Origin: Gaiellasilicea sp037721555
GTDB lineage: Bacteria > Actinomycetota > Thermoleophilia > Gaiellales > Gaiellaceae
DNA: 64,000 nucleotides
NCBI GenBank assembly: GCA_037721555.1
Contig: JBBJOI010000013.1
Location: 1-64,000 of the forward strand
Direction: 5' to 3'
In this document: in pieces, positions 41,808-50,496 of the stretch
Position numbering within the stretch: the stretch's first letter is position 1
Layout: each line of letters begins with the position of its first letter
The notes under the pieces: generated by a model
Databases searched by the model: none
The model's input: the letters and a program-made list of their open reading frames with translations, nothing else
What the model was told of the DNA's origin: nothing
Made by a program: the position numbers and the translations under genes

Positions 41808-42409
41808 CCGAGAGACACATCGAGATCTGGAGCGACTACATCTGACCCTTCTGTCGCGCGGCCCAGCCAACGGTCGCGTGGCTCCGGCGCCGGTTCGGCG
41901 CCACCGTGGTCTGGCTCCCGTTCGACCTGCACCCGGAGTACCCGGCCGACGGCCTGCCACGAGAACAGCTGCTGGCCCGCTACGGTCGGGGCATGGCCGA
42001 TCGCATGCGCGAGTTCTTCGGTGAGCGCGAGCTCTCGTACAACCCGCACCCCGGCGTCGTCCCGAACACGCAGAGCCCGCTCCGCCTGACGGAGCTCGCT
42101 CGTGACCTCGGTCGACACGAGGAGACCCACGACCGGCTGATGGATGCCTACTGGAGCGAGGGACAGGACATCGGCGACGGCAACGTCCTCTGCGCGCTCG
42201 CAGCCGAGCTCGGGCTGCCGGCGGACGAGGTGGACGACGTCCTGACCGGCGACCGCTACCGAGATCGCGTCGCGGCTTCGACGCAGCAGGCGGTCTCGAT
42301 CGGCGCGAACGCCGTTCCCGCCTTCCTCCTCGAGCGGCGCCTCCTCGTGCTCGGGGCGCAATCCGAGGAGACGTTCGAACGCGCCTTCGAGCAGCTCGGT
42401 GCCGCCTGA
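41804..42409 (+). CDS. FrnE/DsbA-family thiol oxidoreductase with in-frame TGA at the active-site Cys (predicted selenoprotein)
   Basis: Read through the TGA at 41843-41845, this is a 201-residue protein starting MTERHIEIWSDYI, then [TGA]-PFC, then RAAQPTVAWLRRRFGATVVW, LPFDLHPEYPADGLP, NPHPGVVPNTQSPLRL and YWSEGQDIGDGNVL: a complete COG2761/FrnE-type DsbA thioredoxin fold. Relatives have D-Y-[VI]-C-P-[FW]-C here, so TGA replaces the first catalytic cysteine, giving Sec14-Pro-Phe-Cys17. The same frame continues without break on both sides. The ATG overlaps the hisA stop (ATGA). Pipelines would call a truncated gene from GTG 41906 lacking the active site. A single nonsense mutation is the alternative. 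Confidence 0.82.
41856..41890 (+). promoter_or_regulatory. Candidate bacterial SECIS stem-loop after the in-frame UGA
   Basis: Ten nt after the UGA, GCGCGG pairs with CCG(G)CGC, then AGCC(A)ACG pairs with CGTGGCT around a GTCG apical loop. Mismatches are three unpaired C and a bulged A. The loop G-U lies about 27 nt after the UGA, within the 16-37 nt window and with the G-U in the loop reported for bacterial SECIS elements read by SelB. Confidence 0.5.
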
Positions 42410-42410
42410 G

Positions 42411-43004
42411 ATGCGCATCGTCGACGAGACCGACTTCGGCCTCGGGTGGCTCGAGGAGACGAGTCTGGCGCGGACTTCGCATGCGCTCGTGCACGAGGGT
42501 CGGTTGTGGCTCGTCGACCCGATCGAGCCGCGCGAGCTCGAGGAACGCCTCCTGGCCCTGGGAGAGCCCGCCGGCATCATTCAGCTGCTCGACCGCCACG
42601 AACGGAACTCCGCAGCTATTGCCGCCAGGCTCGGCGTGCCGCTCCACGTGGTGCCTCGGGAACTTCCGGGTACACCGTTCGAGTTCCGACCGGTACTGCG
42701 AAACCGGTTCTGGCGCGAGGTCGCCCTCTGGTGGCCGGAGCGCAGCGCCCTCGTCTGCGCTGACGTACTCGGCACGATTCCCTTCTTCCGGGCAGGCCGT
42801 GAACCCGTCGGCGTCCACCCGCTGCTGCGGCTCCTGCCCCCGCGGTCCCTGCTCGGCCTGAACCCGGAGCACCTCTTAGTCGGTCATGGAGGCGGGCTCG
42901 ACACAGGTGCCGCTTCAGCGGTCGACGAGGCGGTGCGCCATGCACGCCGCCGCATCCCGCGCTGGCTCGTCGGCCTGCCGGCCGCCCTGCGCCGGCACGG
43001 CTAG
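42411..43004 (+). CDS. Metallo-beta-lactamase-fold-like protein, probably without the metal site
   Basis: 197 residues from ATG 42411, one nt after the previous stop. SHALVHEGRLWLVDPIEP, IIQLLDRHERNSAAIAARLGVPLHVV, SALVCADVLGTIPFF and HLLVGHGGGL follow the strand order of MBL-fold hydrolases. The HxHxDH motif is reduced to DRHERN, so normal zinc binding is doubtful. Function unknown. It forms a three-gene unit with hisA and the selenoprotein candidate and ends 7 nt before the convergent fbiC stop. Confidence 0.65.
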   Translation: MRIVDETDFGLGWLEETSLARTSHALVHEGRLWLVDPIEPRELEERLLALGEPAGIIQLLDRHERNSAAIAARLGVPLHVVPRELPGTPFEFRPVLRNRFWREVALWWPERSALVCADVLGTIPFFRAGREPVGVHPLLRLLPPRSLLGLNPEHLLVGHGGGLDTGAASAVDEAVRHARRRIPRWLVGLPAALRRHG

Positions 43005-43010
43005 CTCGGA

Positions 43011-45365
43011 TTAGCGAGCCTGGGCGAGCAGACCGGGGCGCACGAGGCGCGGCGGCGCCTTCAGCTTCGAGTCCCGGATCGACGGGTTCAACGGCTCGGA
43101 CAGCGGGGGTGCACCGAACGAGGCCGCCCGGCGCTCGGGGGGAGCATCCGCGTAGAGAGTCGTCCGCTGCCGAGGCGTGCGCCCGCTCGAACGGATCAGC
43201 GCCTCCATCGACTCGGGCGGCAGCTCCTGCCCGTGGCCAGACCCGGCGGCGCGCGAGATCGATTCGTTCATCAGTGTCCCGCCGAGGTCGTTGACGCCCG
43301 CCGCGAGCGCCGCACGCACCCCCTCGGGGCCGAGCTTCACCCACGAAGCCTGGATGTTCGTGATCTCGGGGTGGAGCGCCAGGCGGGCAACCGCGTGGAC
43401 GAGGAGCGTCTCCCCGAAGGTGGGGCCGGAACGCGCTCTTCCCGCGAGCCAGATCGGGGCCTCCATGTGGATGAACGGGAGCGGGACGAACTCGGTGAAC
43501 CCGCCGCCCTGATGCACGGAAGATCGGCGTTGCTGCTCGACCGCTCGCAGCAGGTGGCGGGCCCAGTGACGCGGCGCCTCGACGTGCCCGAACATCATCG
43601 TCACGTTCGAGCGGAGGCCCACACGGTGGGCCGCGTCGTGCACCGCGAGCCACTGCGTCGTGCTCACCTTGTCCGGGCAGATCGCAGCCCGAACCTCGTC
43701 GTCGAGGACCTCGGCGGCCGTGCCGGGCAACGATCCCAAGCCGAGGGCGCGCAGGCGCTCGAGGTACTCCGCGACCGGTACGCCGAGTGTCGCCGCTCCT
43801 TGCCAGATCTCGAGCGCCGAGAAGGCGTGGATGTGCAGGCCGGGGAGCTCCGTGTGGATCGCGGCCACGACCTCGGCGTAGTAGTCGCCGGTGAACGCAG
43901 GGTGGATTCCGCCCTGGAGGCAGACCTCCGTCGCGCCGCGCTCCCACGCCTCGCGTGCACGCCGCACGATCTCCTCGAGCGGCACGAGGTACGGCGCTCC
44001 CCGAAGGTTTGCGGCCAGCTTGCCCTTCGAGAAGGCGCAGAAGCCGCAGCGGAAGTAACACACGTTCGTGTACTGGATGTTCCGCGTCACCACGTAGGAC
44101 ACCTCGTCGCCGCAGACGTCCCGACGGAGCCGGTCGGCCGCTGCGAAGACCCGCTGCCGCTCGTCACCCCGCGCGCGGAAGAGGCGGACGAGCTCCTCCT
44201 CGCCGAGAGCATCGGACGTGCCGAGCGGAAGTGAGTCGCGCCCGACGACGAACGGTACTGGGCCGCTCTCGCCCGGATGCCAGCGATCCTCGCGGGCGAG
44301 CCCGAGCGCGTCGGACGCGCGCAGCGCAGCCGGAAGCACGCGAGCGTCGAGCCAGCGCCGGTCGAGGTAGCGGGGGTAGACCGGGAGCCGCGGCGCCAGC
44401 TCGAGGCCGCGCGAGCGCGTCGCCTCCGCTAGGCGGTCGCGATCCGGCCAGGGCGCTTCGGGATTGACATGGTCGATCGTGACGGGCGAGACGCCGCCCC
44501 AGTCGTCGATGCCGGCGTCGAGGAGGCGCGGGAACTCGCCGTAGGCGAGATTCGGCGGCGCCTGCACCGAAACGTCCTCGGGAAGCAGCAGCCGCGCCGC
44601 GGCGATCGTCCAGAGCTGATCCTCGAGCTCGGGCTCGGGCTCGTCCGCCATCCTCGTCCCGGCCTTGGCGCGAAAGTTTTGGACGATCACCTCCTGGAGG
44701 TGACCGTGACGCTCGTGGGAGCCGGAGAGCGCAGCGAGCGCGTCGAGCCGCTCCGTGCGCGTCTCGCCGATTCCGATCAGGATCCCGCTCGTGAAGGGGA
44801 TGCGCAGCTCCCCTGCAAGCTCGATCGTCTCCAGGCGTCGCGCGGGCACCTTGTCGGGCGAGGCCCAGTGCGGCCCTCCCCTGGCGCCGAGCCGGTCGGC
44901 CGTCGTCTCGAGCATGATCCCCATCGACGCCGACACGGGCCGCAACAGCTCGAGCTCCTCACGCGTCATCACGCCGGGATTCAGGTGCGGCAGCAGGCCG
45001 GTCTCGTCGAGCACGAGCTCCGCGACGCGAGCGAGGTACTCGATCGTCGTCGCGCAGCCGAACGCCTGTAGCTCGTCCCGGGCCGACCGGTAGCGCAGCT
45101 CCGGCTTGTCGCCGAGGGTGAAAAGCGCTTCCGTGCAGCCGGCAGCAGCGCCCGCGCGCGCGATCGCGAGCACCTCCTCCTCGCTCAGATACGCACGCTC
45201 GCCGCGCCGTGGTGGCCGGGCGAAGGTGCAGTAGCCGCACACATCGCGGCAGAGAGTGGTCAGCGGGATGAAGACCTTCGGCGAGTACGTGACGAGCCCG
45301 TCGCCACGCCGGCGCGCGCGTGCCTCACCCAGCAGCTCGTCGAGCGGCGCCGTCAACAGATCCAT
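43011..45365 (-). CDS. fbiC: FO synthase (fused CofG-CofH)
   Basis: 784 residues from ATG 45365. The N-terminal half is CofG with radical-SAM CRDVCGYC (PLTTLCRDVCGYCTFARPP); the C-terminal half is CofH with CYFRCGFC (NVCYFRCGFCAFSKGK) and QGGIHP. Makes the deazaflavin FO, the chromophore of F420, from tyrosine and a pyrimidine. The one-gene fusion is the actinobacterial form. An F420-type LLM oxidoreductase at 61994 may use the product. Other F420 genes are outside the window. Confidence 0.96.
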   Translation of the reverse strand: MDLLTAPLDELLGEARARRRGDGLVTYSPKVFIPLTTLCRDVCGYCTFARPPRRGERAYLSEEEVLAIARAGAAAGCTEALFTLGDKPELRYRSARDELQAFGCATTIEYLARVAELVLDETGLLPHLNPGVMTREELELLRPVSASMGIMLETTADRLGARGGPHWASPDKVPARRLETIELAGELRIPFTSGILIGIGETRTERLDALAALSGSHERHGHLQEVIVQNFRAKAGTRMADEPEPELEDQLWTIAAARLLLPEDVSVQAPPNLAYGEFPRLLDAGIDDWGGVSPVTIDHVNPEAPWPDRDRLAEATRSRGLELAPRLPVYPRYLDRRWLDARVLPAALRASDALGLAREDRWHPGESGPVPFVVGRDSLPLGTSDALGEEELVRLFRARGDERQRVFAAADRLRRDVCGDEVSYVVTRNIQYTNVCYFRCGFCAFSKGKLAANLRGAPYLVPLEEIVRRAREAWERGATEVCLQGGIHPAFTGDYYAEVVAAIHTELPGLHIHAFSALEIWQGAATLGVPVAEYLERLRALGLGSLPGTAAEVLDDEVRAAICPDKVSTTQWLAVHDAAHRVGLRSNVTMMFGHVEAPRHWARHLLRAVEQQRRSSVHQGGGFTEFVPLPFIHMEAPIWLAGRARSGPTFGETLLVHAVARLALHPEITNIQASWVKLGPEGVRAALAAGVNDLGGTLMNESISRAAGSGHGQELPPESMEALIRSSGRTPRQRTTLYADAPPERRAASFGAPPLSEPLNPSIRDSKLKAPPRLVRPGLLAQAR

Positions 45366-45560
45366 CCAGGCATGCTCGCAGAGAGTCCGATCGTCCGTTC
45401 GGCGCGTGAGCAAGCTGGGCGATCTCCTCGAGCCAGTGCCGCAACCGATCGTAGACCCTGGTTCAGGGGACGTTGGTTCAACAGGTCAGGTTCAATAGGC
45501 GGGGGGCCGGCCTCGCCGCCGGCCCCCCGAGCTCAGGTCCGGTCGAAACGCCCAGAGGCC
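45366..45560. other. fbiC upstream region with GGTTCA triple repeat and a strong hairpin
   Basis: Between livM and fbiC. Three copies of GGTTCA (45460, 45475, 45489) at 15- and 14-nt steps read TGAACC upstream of fbiC on its coding strand. They are followed by a perfect 11-bp hairpin at 45501-45528. No gene is visible. The fbiC promoter is probably here. Confidence 0.5.
45501..45528 (-). terminator. GC-rich hairpin ending the liv operon
   Basis: Arms GGGGGGCCGGC and GCCGGCCCCCC pair perfectly over 11 bp with loop CTCGCC, 32 nt after the livM stop. There is no T-run, as is common for terminators in high-GC actinobacteria, so transcription arrest is inferred. Confidence 0.6.
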
Positions 45561-46670
45561 TCAGCGACGCACGAGCGCGGTGAGGCGGCGGACGAGGCCG
45601 GCCGCTCCGCCCGGCAGGGCGAGCATGACGAGGATCAGGATCACCCCGAAAGCGACGGACGGTGCTCCGGGAACGTTCGTGTTGACGTCGCCCAGAACCG
45701 GCAGCCAGTCCGGGATCGCACTGTCGGCGTTCTGCGCCCACTCGATCTGCATGAAGTGGATGAAGATCGCTCCCGCGACCAGGGGCCAGAGCGAGCCGAG
45801 TCCACCCACGACGACGCCCACGAGCAGGAAGATCGAGAGCGTGACGGCGAAGACGTCGGGATTGACGAAGGTGGTCGCGATCCCGAGGAGCGCTCCGGCG
45901 ACGCCCGCGTAGAAGGCGCTGATCCCGAACGCGAGTGTCTTGTACCGCGCGAGGTTGATTCCCGCCGAGGCGGCAGCGACCTCGCTGTCGCGGATCGCCC
46001 GGAGCGTACGACCGACGCGTCCGCGCAGGATCAGCCAGGCAACCGCGAACAGGGCGAGCGCGACCGTCCAGCTGAGGTAGTAGAGCCACTCGTTGAAGGT
46101 CGGGATGTGGAAACCCAGGATGTCCACGCCCTCGGTGGTCTCGAAGGTGATCGGATCGGTCGTCGACACGCCCGTCAGTCGCGGTGACTCGAAGAGGTTG
46201 ATGCCCGCGCCGCCCCCCGTGAAGCTCTCGAACTTCCGCATCACCGCAGGCGTCGCGACGGCGACGGCAAACGTGGCGAGCGCGAGGTACAGGCCGGTCA
46301 GTCGCAGGGCGGGGAACCCGAACAGGAAGCCGGCGAGTCCCGCGACGAGCCCGGCGATCGGGAGCGTCCAGATGTCCCTCAGGTCGCCGGCGAACACGTG
46401 CCCACCGATCTCGAGCCCCTGGTTCGAGATGAGGATCGCGGTTGTGTAGCCGCCGATCGCCATGAACGCTCCGTGGCCGAGGGAGATCTGGCCGGTGTAG
46501 CCGGTGAGGACGTTGAGCCCGATCAGGGCGATGAAGTAGATACCGACGTAGGCAAACTGCTGCGCGCGGAAGTCGCTGATGAATCGCGGCAGGAAGAGGA
46601 CGACCACCGTAGCGAGCGCGAAGAGCCCGACACCCACGGCGTCCCGCGGTCTGAGTCCGAGCCGGCTCAC
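45561..46670 (-). CDS. livM: Branched-chain amino acid-type ABC transporter permease (LivM)
   Basis: 369 residues from GTG 46670, which overlaps livH by 4 nt. About ten membrane helices, with LNVLTGYTGQISLGHGAFMAIGGYT as the family signature and IRDSEVAAASAGINLARYKTLAFGISAF as the EAA-like loop contacting the ATPase. A long frame upstream of this start lies over livH and is not conserved. Forms the pore with LivH. Substrate may be branched-chain amino acids, amides or short acids. Confidence 0.93.
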   Translation of the reverse strand: MSRLGLRPRDAVGVGLFALATVVVLFLPRFISDFRAQQFAYVGIYFIALIGLNVLTGYTGQISLGHGAFMAIGGYTTAILISNQGLEIGGHVFAGDLRDIWTLPIAGLVAGLAGFLFGFPALRLTGLYLALATFAVAVATPAVMRKFESFTGGGAGINLFESPRLTGVSTTDPITFETTEGVDILGFHIPTFNEWLYYLSWTVALALFAVAWLILRGRVGRTLRAIRDSEVAAASAGINLARYKTLAFGISAFYAGVAGALLGIATTFVNPDVFAVTLSIFLLVGVVVGGLGSLWPLVAGAIFIHFMQIEWAQNADSAIPDWLPVLGDVNTNVPGAPSVAFGVILILVMLALPGGAAGLVRRLTALVRR

Positions 46671-47551
46671 ACGCGCCCCAGGACTTGCTTGCCGAAGAGA
46701 CCGGCAGGACGCACGAGCAGGACGACGAGGATGATCAGGAGCGCGACGGGGAGTCGCAGGTCGGCGCCGACGAAGTCGACGTAGTTCCCGATCAGGTTGA
46801 GGCCGACGCCGAGCAGCAGCCCACCGACGACCGCTCCCAAGGGGGAATCGATACCGCCGAGCACGGCAGCGGCGAAGGCGTAGATCAGGATCGCCTGCAT
46901 CATCGTCGGGTCGAGGGTGGTCGTGGGCGCCGTGAGGATCCCGGCGACGGCGCCGAGCATCGCCGCGAGCCCCCAGCCGATCGCGAGCATCCACCCCACC
47001 CGGACGCCGACGAGGCGGCTCGCGTCGGGGTTGAGAGCCGAGGCGCGGAGAGCGAGCCCGATCTTCGTGAACCGGAAGAACGCCCAGAGCAGGACGACGA
47101 GGACGGACACGACGGCAATCGTGCCGAGGTCGATCACGGAGATCGCCACGTCGCCGATCGAGACGGTCTCGTTCGGGAAGGGGCTCGGGAAGAACTGGAC
47201 CTCGGCTGTCCAGATCCAGGCGGCGGCGCCGTTAAAGACCAGCACGAGCCCGATCGTGACGATCACGATCGTCAAGATCGAGGCGCGCTCGACGGGCCGG
47301 ATCACAATTCGCTGGATCCCAACGCCCCCGATGAACGCGAGCGCGAGCGTCGCTGCGTACGCAAGCCAGTCGTTCCAGCCGTGGTTCGTCGTCAGCGTCC
47401 AGGCGATGTAGGTCGTAAACATCGCCATCTCACCCTGTGCGAAGTTGATCACGCCCGTCGCGCGATGGATGAGGACGAGTGCGAGCGCGAGCGCAGCGTA
47501 GATTGAGCCGAGGGCGAGACCTGAGACGACCTGTTGGAAGAACTCGGTCAC
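46667..47551 (-). CDS. livH: Branched-chain amino acid-type ABC transporter permease (LivH)
   Basis: 294 residues, about eight membrane helices. Signature: GLALGSIYAALALALVLIHRATGVINFAQGEMAMF; later ALNPDASRLVGVRVGWMLAIGWGLAA is the ATPase-contact loop. Pairs with LivM. Starts 20 nt after livF. Confidence 0.94.
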   Translation of the reverse strand: MTEFFQQVVSGLALGSIYAALALALVLIHRATGVINFAQGEMAMFTTYIAWTLTTNHGWNDWLAYAATLALAFIGGVGIQRIVIRPVERASILTIVIVTIGLVLVFNGAAAWIWTAEVQFFPSPFPNETVSIGDVAISVIDLGTIAVVSVLVVLLWAFFRFTKIGLALRASALNPDASRLVGVRVGWMLAIGWGLAAMLGAVAGILTAPTTTLDPTMMQAILIYAFAAAVLGGIDSPLGAVVGGLLLGVGLNLIGNYVDFVGADLRLPVALLIILVVLLVRPAGLFGKQVLGRV

Positions 47552-47570
47552 GCGTCAGGGGCCAAGGTAC

Positions 47571-48275
47571 TCAATAGCCGAGGTAGCTGCGGCGGACGGA
47601 TTCGTCACGGGCGAGCTCCTCGCTGGTCCCGGACACGGCTACCGCCCCCACCTCAAGCACGTACGCGTGCGACGCAACCTGGAGCGCGATCGCGGCGTTC
47701 TGCTCGACGACGAGCACGGTCAGGCCCTCCTTCTCGTTCAGCTCGGACACAATGCGGAAGATCTCACGCGTGACGAGCGGGGCGAGCCCGAGCGAGGGCT
47801 CGTCGAGCAGCAGGAGCTTGGGGCGGCTCATGAGCGCCCGGGCGAGCGCGAGCATCTGCTGCTCGCCGCCGGACAGGGTGCCGGCGTGCTGGCTCTTGCG
47901 CTCCTGGATCCAAGGGAAATAGGTGCCCATACGCTCGATGTCGGCGTCGATCGAGCCTCGGCGCGTATAGGCCCCGAGCCGCAGATTCTCCTCCACCGAC
48001 AGCTCGGCGAAGGTGCCGCGCCCCTCGGGCACGTGCGCCACCCCGAGCTTCGCCACCGTCTCCGGACCCCGGCGACCGAGCTTCTTGCCCTCGAACGTGA
48101 TGTCGCCGCTGCGGCGGACGGTGCCCGAGATCGCGCGCAGCGTCGTCGTCTTGCCCGCCCCGTTTGCGCCGAGCACCGCGACGATCTGCCCCTCCTCTAC
48201 GGCCAGCGAGACCCCCTGCAGCGCGCGCACGGGCCCGTAGCGGGCCTCGACGTCGCGCAGCTCAAGCAGCGCCAT
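47571..48275 (-). CDS. livF: ABC transporter ATPase (LivF)
   Basis: 234 residues. Walker A GANGAGKTTT, signature LSGGEQQML, Walker B LLLLDEPSLGL, H-loop in the following strands. LivF is the smaller of the two ATPases and shares the H-x-E pattern VEQNAAIA. Its first residues overlap livG by 14 nt. Confidence 0.95.
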   Translation of the reverse strand: MALLELRDVEARYGPVRALQGVSLAVEEGQIVAVLGANGAGKTTTLRAISGTVRRSGDITFEGKKLGRRGPETVAKLGVAHVPEGRGTFAELSVEENLRLGAYTRRGSIDADIERMGTYFPWIQERKSQHAGTLSGGEQQMLALARALMSRPKLLLLDEPSLGLAPLVTREIFRIVSELNEKEGLTVLVVEQNAAIALQVASHAYVLEVGAVAVSGTSEELARDESVRRSYLGY

Positions 48276-49047
48276 CCGACTCCTTCACCTCGTGCACCTC
48301 GACGGGCCGTTCGGCCGTGCGGGTGTCGGGATGGCCGTCGTCGTCCGTTCCGAGATAGGCCTCGATCACCGCCGGGTTCGCCCGCACCTCGGCAGGCGGG
48401 CCCTCCGCGATCTTCTTCCCGAAGTTGAGCACATGGACGTGGTCGGAGATCCCCATCACGAGGTTCATGTGGTGCTCCACGAGGAGCACCGTCAACTTGC
48501 GGTCGTCCCTGATCTGCCTGATGAACCTCCCAAGCTCCTCGACCTCCTCGTGGTTCAAGCCACCCGCCGGCTCGTCGAGCAGGAGCAGCTTCGGTTCGGA
48601 CACGAGTGCACGCGCCAGCTCGACGCGTTTCAGCGTTCCGAACGGGAGCCCGGCGACAGGGCGTCCCGCCACGCTCCCGAGCCCGACGTAGTCGATCGCC
48701 TCGAGCGCCTCCCGCTCGCCGGCGCGCTCCCGGGTGTGGGCGCCGACGAGCACGTTGTCGAGCACGGTCATCGTCTTGAAGAGCTCGACGTTCTGGAAGG
48801 TTCGGGCGATGCCGCGGCTGACGATGCCATGCACCGGCGCCTTCAGGAGGTTGTCGCCGGCGAACTCCACCACCCCTTCGTTCGGCGTGTAGAGCCGCGT
48901 GATCACGTTGAATGCGGTCGTCTTGCCGGCACCGTTCGGGCCGATGAGCCCGACGATCTGCCCCTCGTCGACGTCGAACGAGACTCCGTCGAGTGCGACG
49001 ATGCCACCGAAGCGGCGCGTCACGTTCCGCAGCGAGAGGAGGGCCAT
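48262..49047 (-). CDS. livG: ABC transporter ATPase (LivG)
   Basis: 261 residues from ATG 49047. Walker A GPNGAGKTTAFN, signature replaced by LPFGTLKRVELARAL (LivG members often have LPYG), Walker B LLLLDEPAGGL and H-loop VEHHMNLV. A longer frame runs back over the desaturase promoter and is not used. First gene of the livG-F-H-M operon; no solute-binding protein is next to it. Confidence 0.95.
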   Translation of the reverse strand: MALLSLRNVTRRFGGIVALDGVSFDVDEGQIVGLIGPNGAGKTTAFNVITRLYTPNEGVVEFAGDNLLKAPVHGIVSRGIARTFQNVELFKTMTVLDNVLVGAHTRERAGEREALEAIDYVGLGSVAGRPVAGLPFGTLKRVELARALVSEPKLLLLDEPAGGLNHEEVEELGRFIRQIRDDRKLTVLLVEHHMNLVMGISDHVHVLNFGKKIAEGPPAEVRANPAVIEAYLGTDDDGHPDTRTAERPVEVHEVKESDGAA

Positions 49048-49150
49048 AGGGTCGGCGTACCCTACGGGTCGAGACAGAAGCCGGGCAACCTCGCTACTCT
49101 CCTCCCGTCGGCGGAGGTCAGCCGCGCCGCTCGTCGAAGGGGATCGAAGC

Positions 49151-50092
49151 GTGAGCACACTCAGAGCCGGTAGCCCCCCCGCCGAGACCGAGCTGACGGC
49201 GATGAGCCGGGGCCAGAAGACGACGAACCTGCTGGGAGTCTCCATTCCCTTCGTTGGTTTCGTCGCCTCGATCTTCTTCCTCTGGGGCAGCCTCGTGACC
49301 TGGCGCGACATCACGATCCTCGTCGTTGGCTACCTCCTGACGTGCCTCGGCATCTCGATCGGGTTCCACCGGCTGTTCACTCACCGCTCCTACGAGACGT
49401 TCAAGCCGATCCGCTACAGCCTGGCGGTGCTCGGCTCGATGGCCGTGCAGGGCCCCGTGATCCGTTGGGTCTCCGACCACCGCAAGCATCACAACTTCGC
49501 CGACCGCGAGGGAGATCCGCACTCGCCGCATGCGGGCTTCGAGCCGGGTCTGCGAGGCAAGCTCGCCGGGCTCTGGCACGCCCATATCGGGTGGCTCTTC
49601 CGCAATGTCGGCAGGGCCGAATGGACGAAGTACGCGAAGGACTTGCTCGCCGAGCGCGGCATGGTCTTCATCTCGCGCTGGTTCCCGGCGTGGGTGGCGC
49701 TCTCGCTGCTCCTGCCCTTCGCCGTCGGCTGGCTCTGGGGCGGCACGTTCGGCGCCGGGCTGCAGGCGCTCTTCTGGGGCGGCCTGATCCGGGTCTTCCT
49801 GCTGCACCACATCACCTGGTCTGTCAACTCCGTCTGCCACTTCGTCGGCTCGCGCCGCTTCCGCGTGAAGGACGAGTCGCGCAACGTCTGGTGGCTCTCG
49901 TGGATCTCGCTCGGCGAGTCTTGGCACCACAACCACCACGCGTTCCCCTCGTCGGCCTTTCACGGCCTCAAGCCCTGGGAGCTCGACATCGGCGGCCTCG
50001 CGATCCGGCTGATGCGCCGCCTGGGCCTCGCCTGGAAGGTGATGGAGATCCCGAAGGAACTCCAGCGCCGCCGCGAGCTCGTTCCCGACTGA
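49151..50092 (+). CDS. Acyl-CoA/fatty acid desaturase
   Basis: 313 residues from GTG 49151; ATG 49202 is possible. Membrane diiron desaturase with three histidine boxes: HRLFTHRSYETF, DHRKHHNFAD, and ESWHHNHHAFP. Four membrane helices flank them (IPFVGFVASIFFLWGSLVTW and ITILVVGYLLTCLGISIG among them). Delta-9-type stearoyl-CoA desaturase family. Divergent from livG with 103 bp between. Confidence 0.93.
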   Translation: MSTLRAGSPPAETELTAMSRGQKTTNLLGVSIPFVGFVASIFFLWGSLVTWRDITILVVGYLLTCLGISIGFHRLFTHRSYETFKPIRYSLAVLGSMAVQGPVIRWVSDHRKHHNFADREGDPHSPHAGFEPGLRGKLAGLWHAHIGWLFRNVGRAEWTKYAKDLLAERGMVFISRWFPAWVALSLLLPFAVGWLWGGTFGAGLQALFWGGLIRVFLLHHITWSVNSVCHFVGSRRFRVKDESRNVWWLSWISLGESWHHNHHAFPSSAFHGLKPWELDIGGLAIRLMRRLGLAWKVMEIPKELQRRRELVPD

Positions 50093-50118
50093 TCGCCGGT
50101 CCCCGGACAACGCGGTTC

Positions 50119-50496
50119 GTGGTCAGCGTCCGCCAGTACTGGTTCCGGGTGGAGCGGCCGGGAATGCGTTTCGATCATGAACACGTGGAGGGGATCGCCG
50201 AGCTCGTGCGGGTCGAGCATGTATCGCCGCGCGCCGGGTTCCCGCGTGTCGTGCGAGCGATTTACTGGTGGCCAGAGTCTGTGGGTCGCGAGTGGCCGGC
50301 AAGGGTGTTCCCCATCGTCGATGACTGGGGCGACCCGAGCGACGCCGACCCGTGGGTGTGCTTGCACGAGGCGCTGGATTTCGATTCCGAGCACTATCGG
50401 TGGGTCGAGCTCAAGGGGTTCGAGTCAGAGCTCACGCACGGCGACGTGGACGAGATCCAGCCGCGCCGTCTGCCCCGCGGCGACAGCACAGGGTAA
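50119..50496 (+). CDS. Hypothetical protein
   Basis: 125 residues from GTG 50119, 26 nt after the desaturase. VRQYWFRVERPGMRFDHEHVEGIAELVRVEHV, RAIYWWPESVGREWPARVFPIVDDWGDP and HYRWVELKGFESEL show a well-formed, aromatic-rich soluble protein with codon use like its neighbours. I do not recognise a family. ATG 50164 is an alternative start. Convergent with the acyl-CoA dehydrogenase across a hairpin region. Confidence 0.55.
   Translation: MVSVRQYWFRVERPGMRFDHEHVEGIAELVRVEHVSPRAGFPRVVRAIYWWPESVGREWPARVFPIVDDWGDPSDADPWVCLHEALDFDSEHYRWVELKGFESELTHGDVDEIQPRRLPRGDSTG

Noticed and set aside
41906..42409. Stand-alone short gene from GTG 41906
   Set aside because: Would encode a DsbA fold lacking its active site; the frame continues upstream through the TGA to an ATG overlapping hisA.
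42616..44061. Long frame over fbiC
   Set aside because: Arg/Pro/Gly-rich, no motif; fbiC has both radical-SAM clusters.
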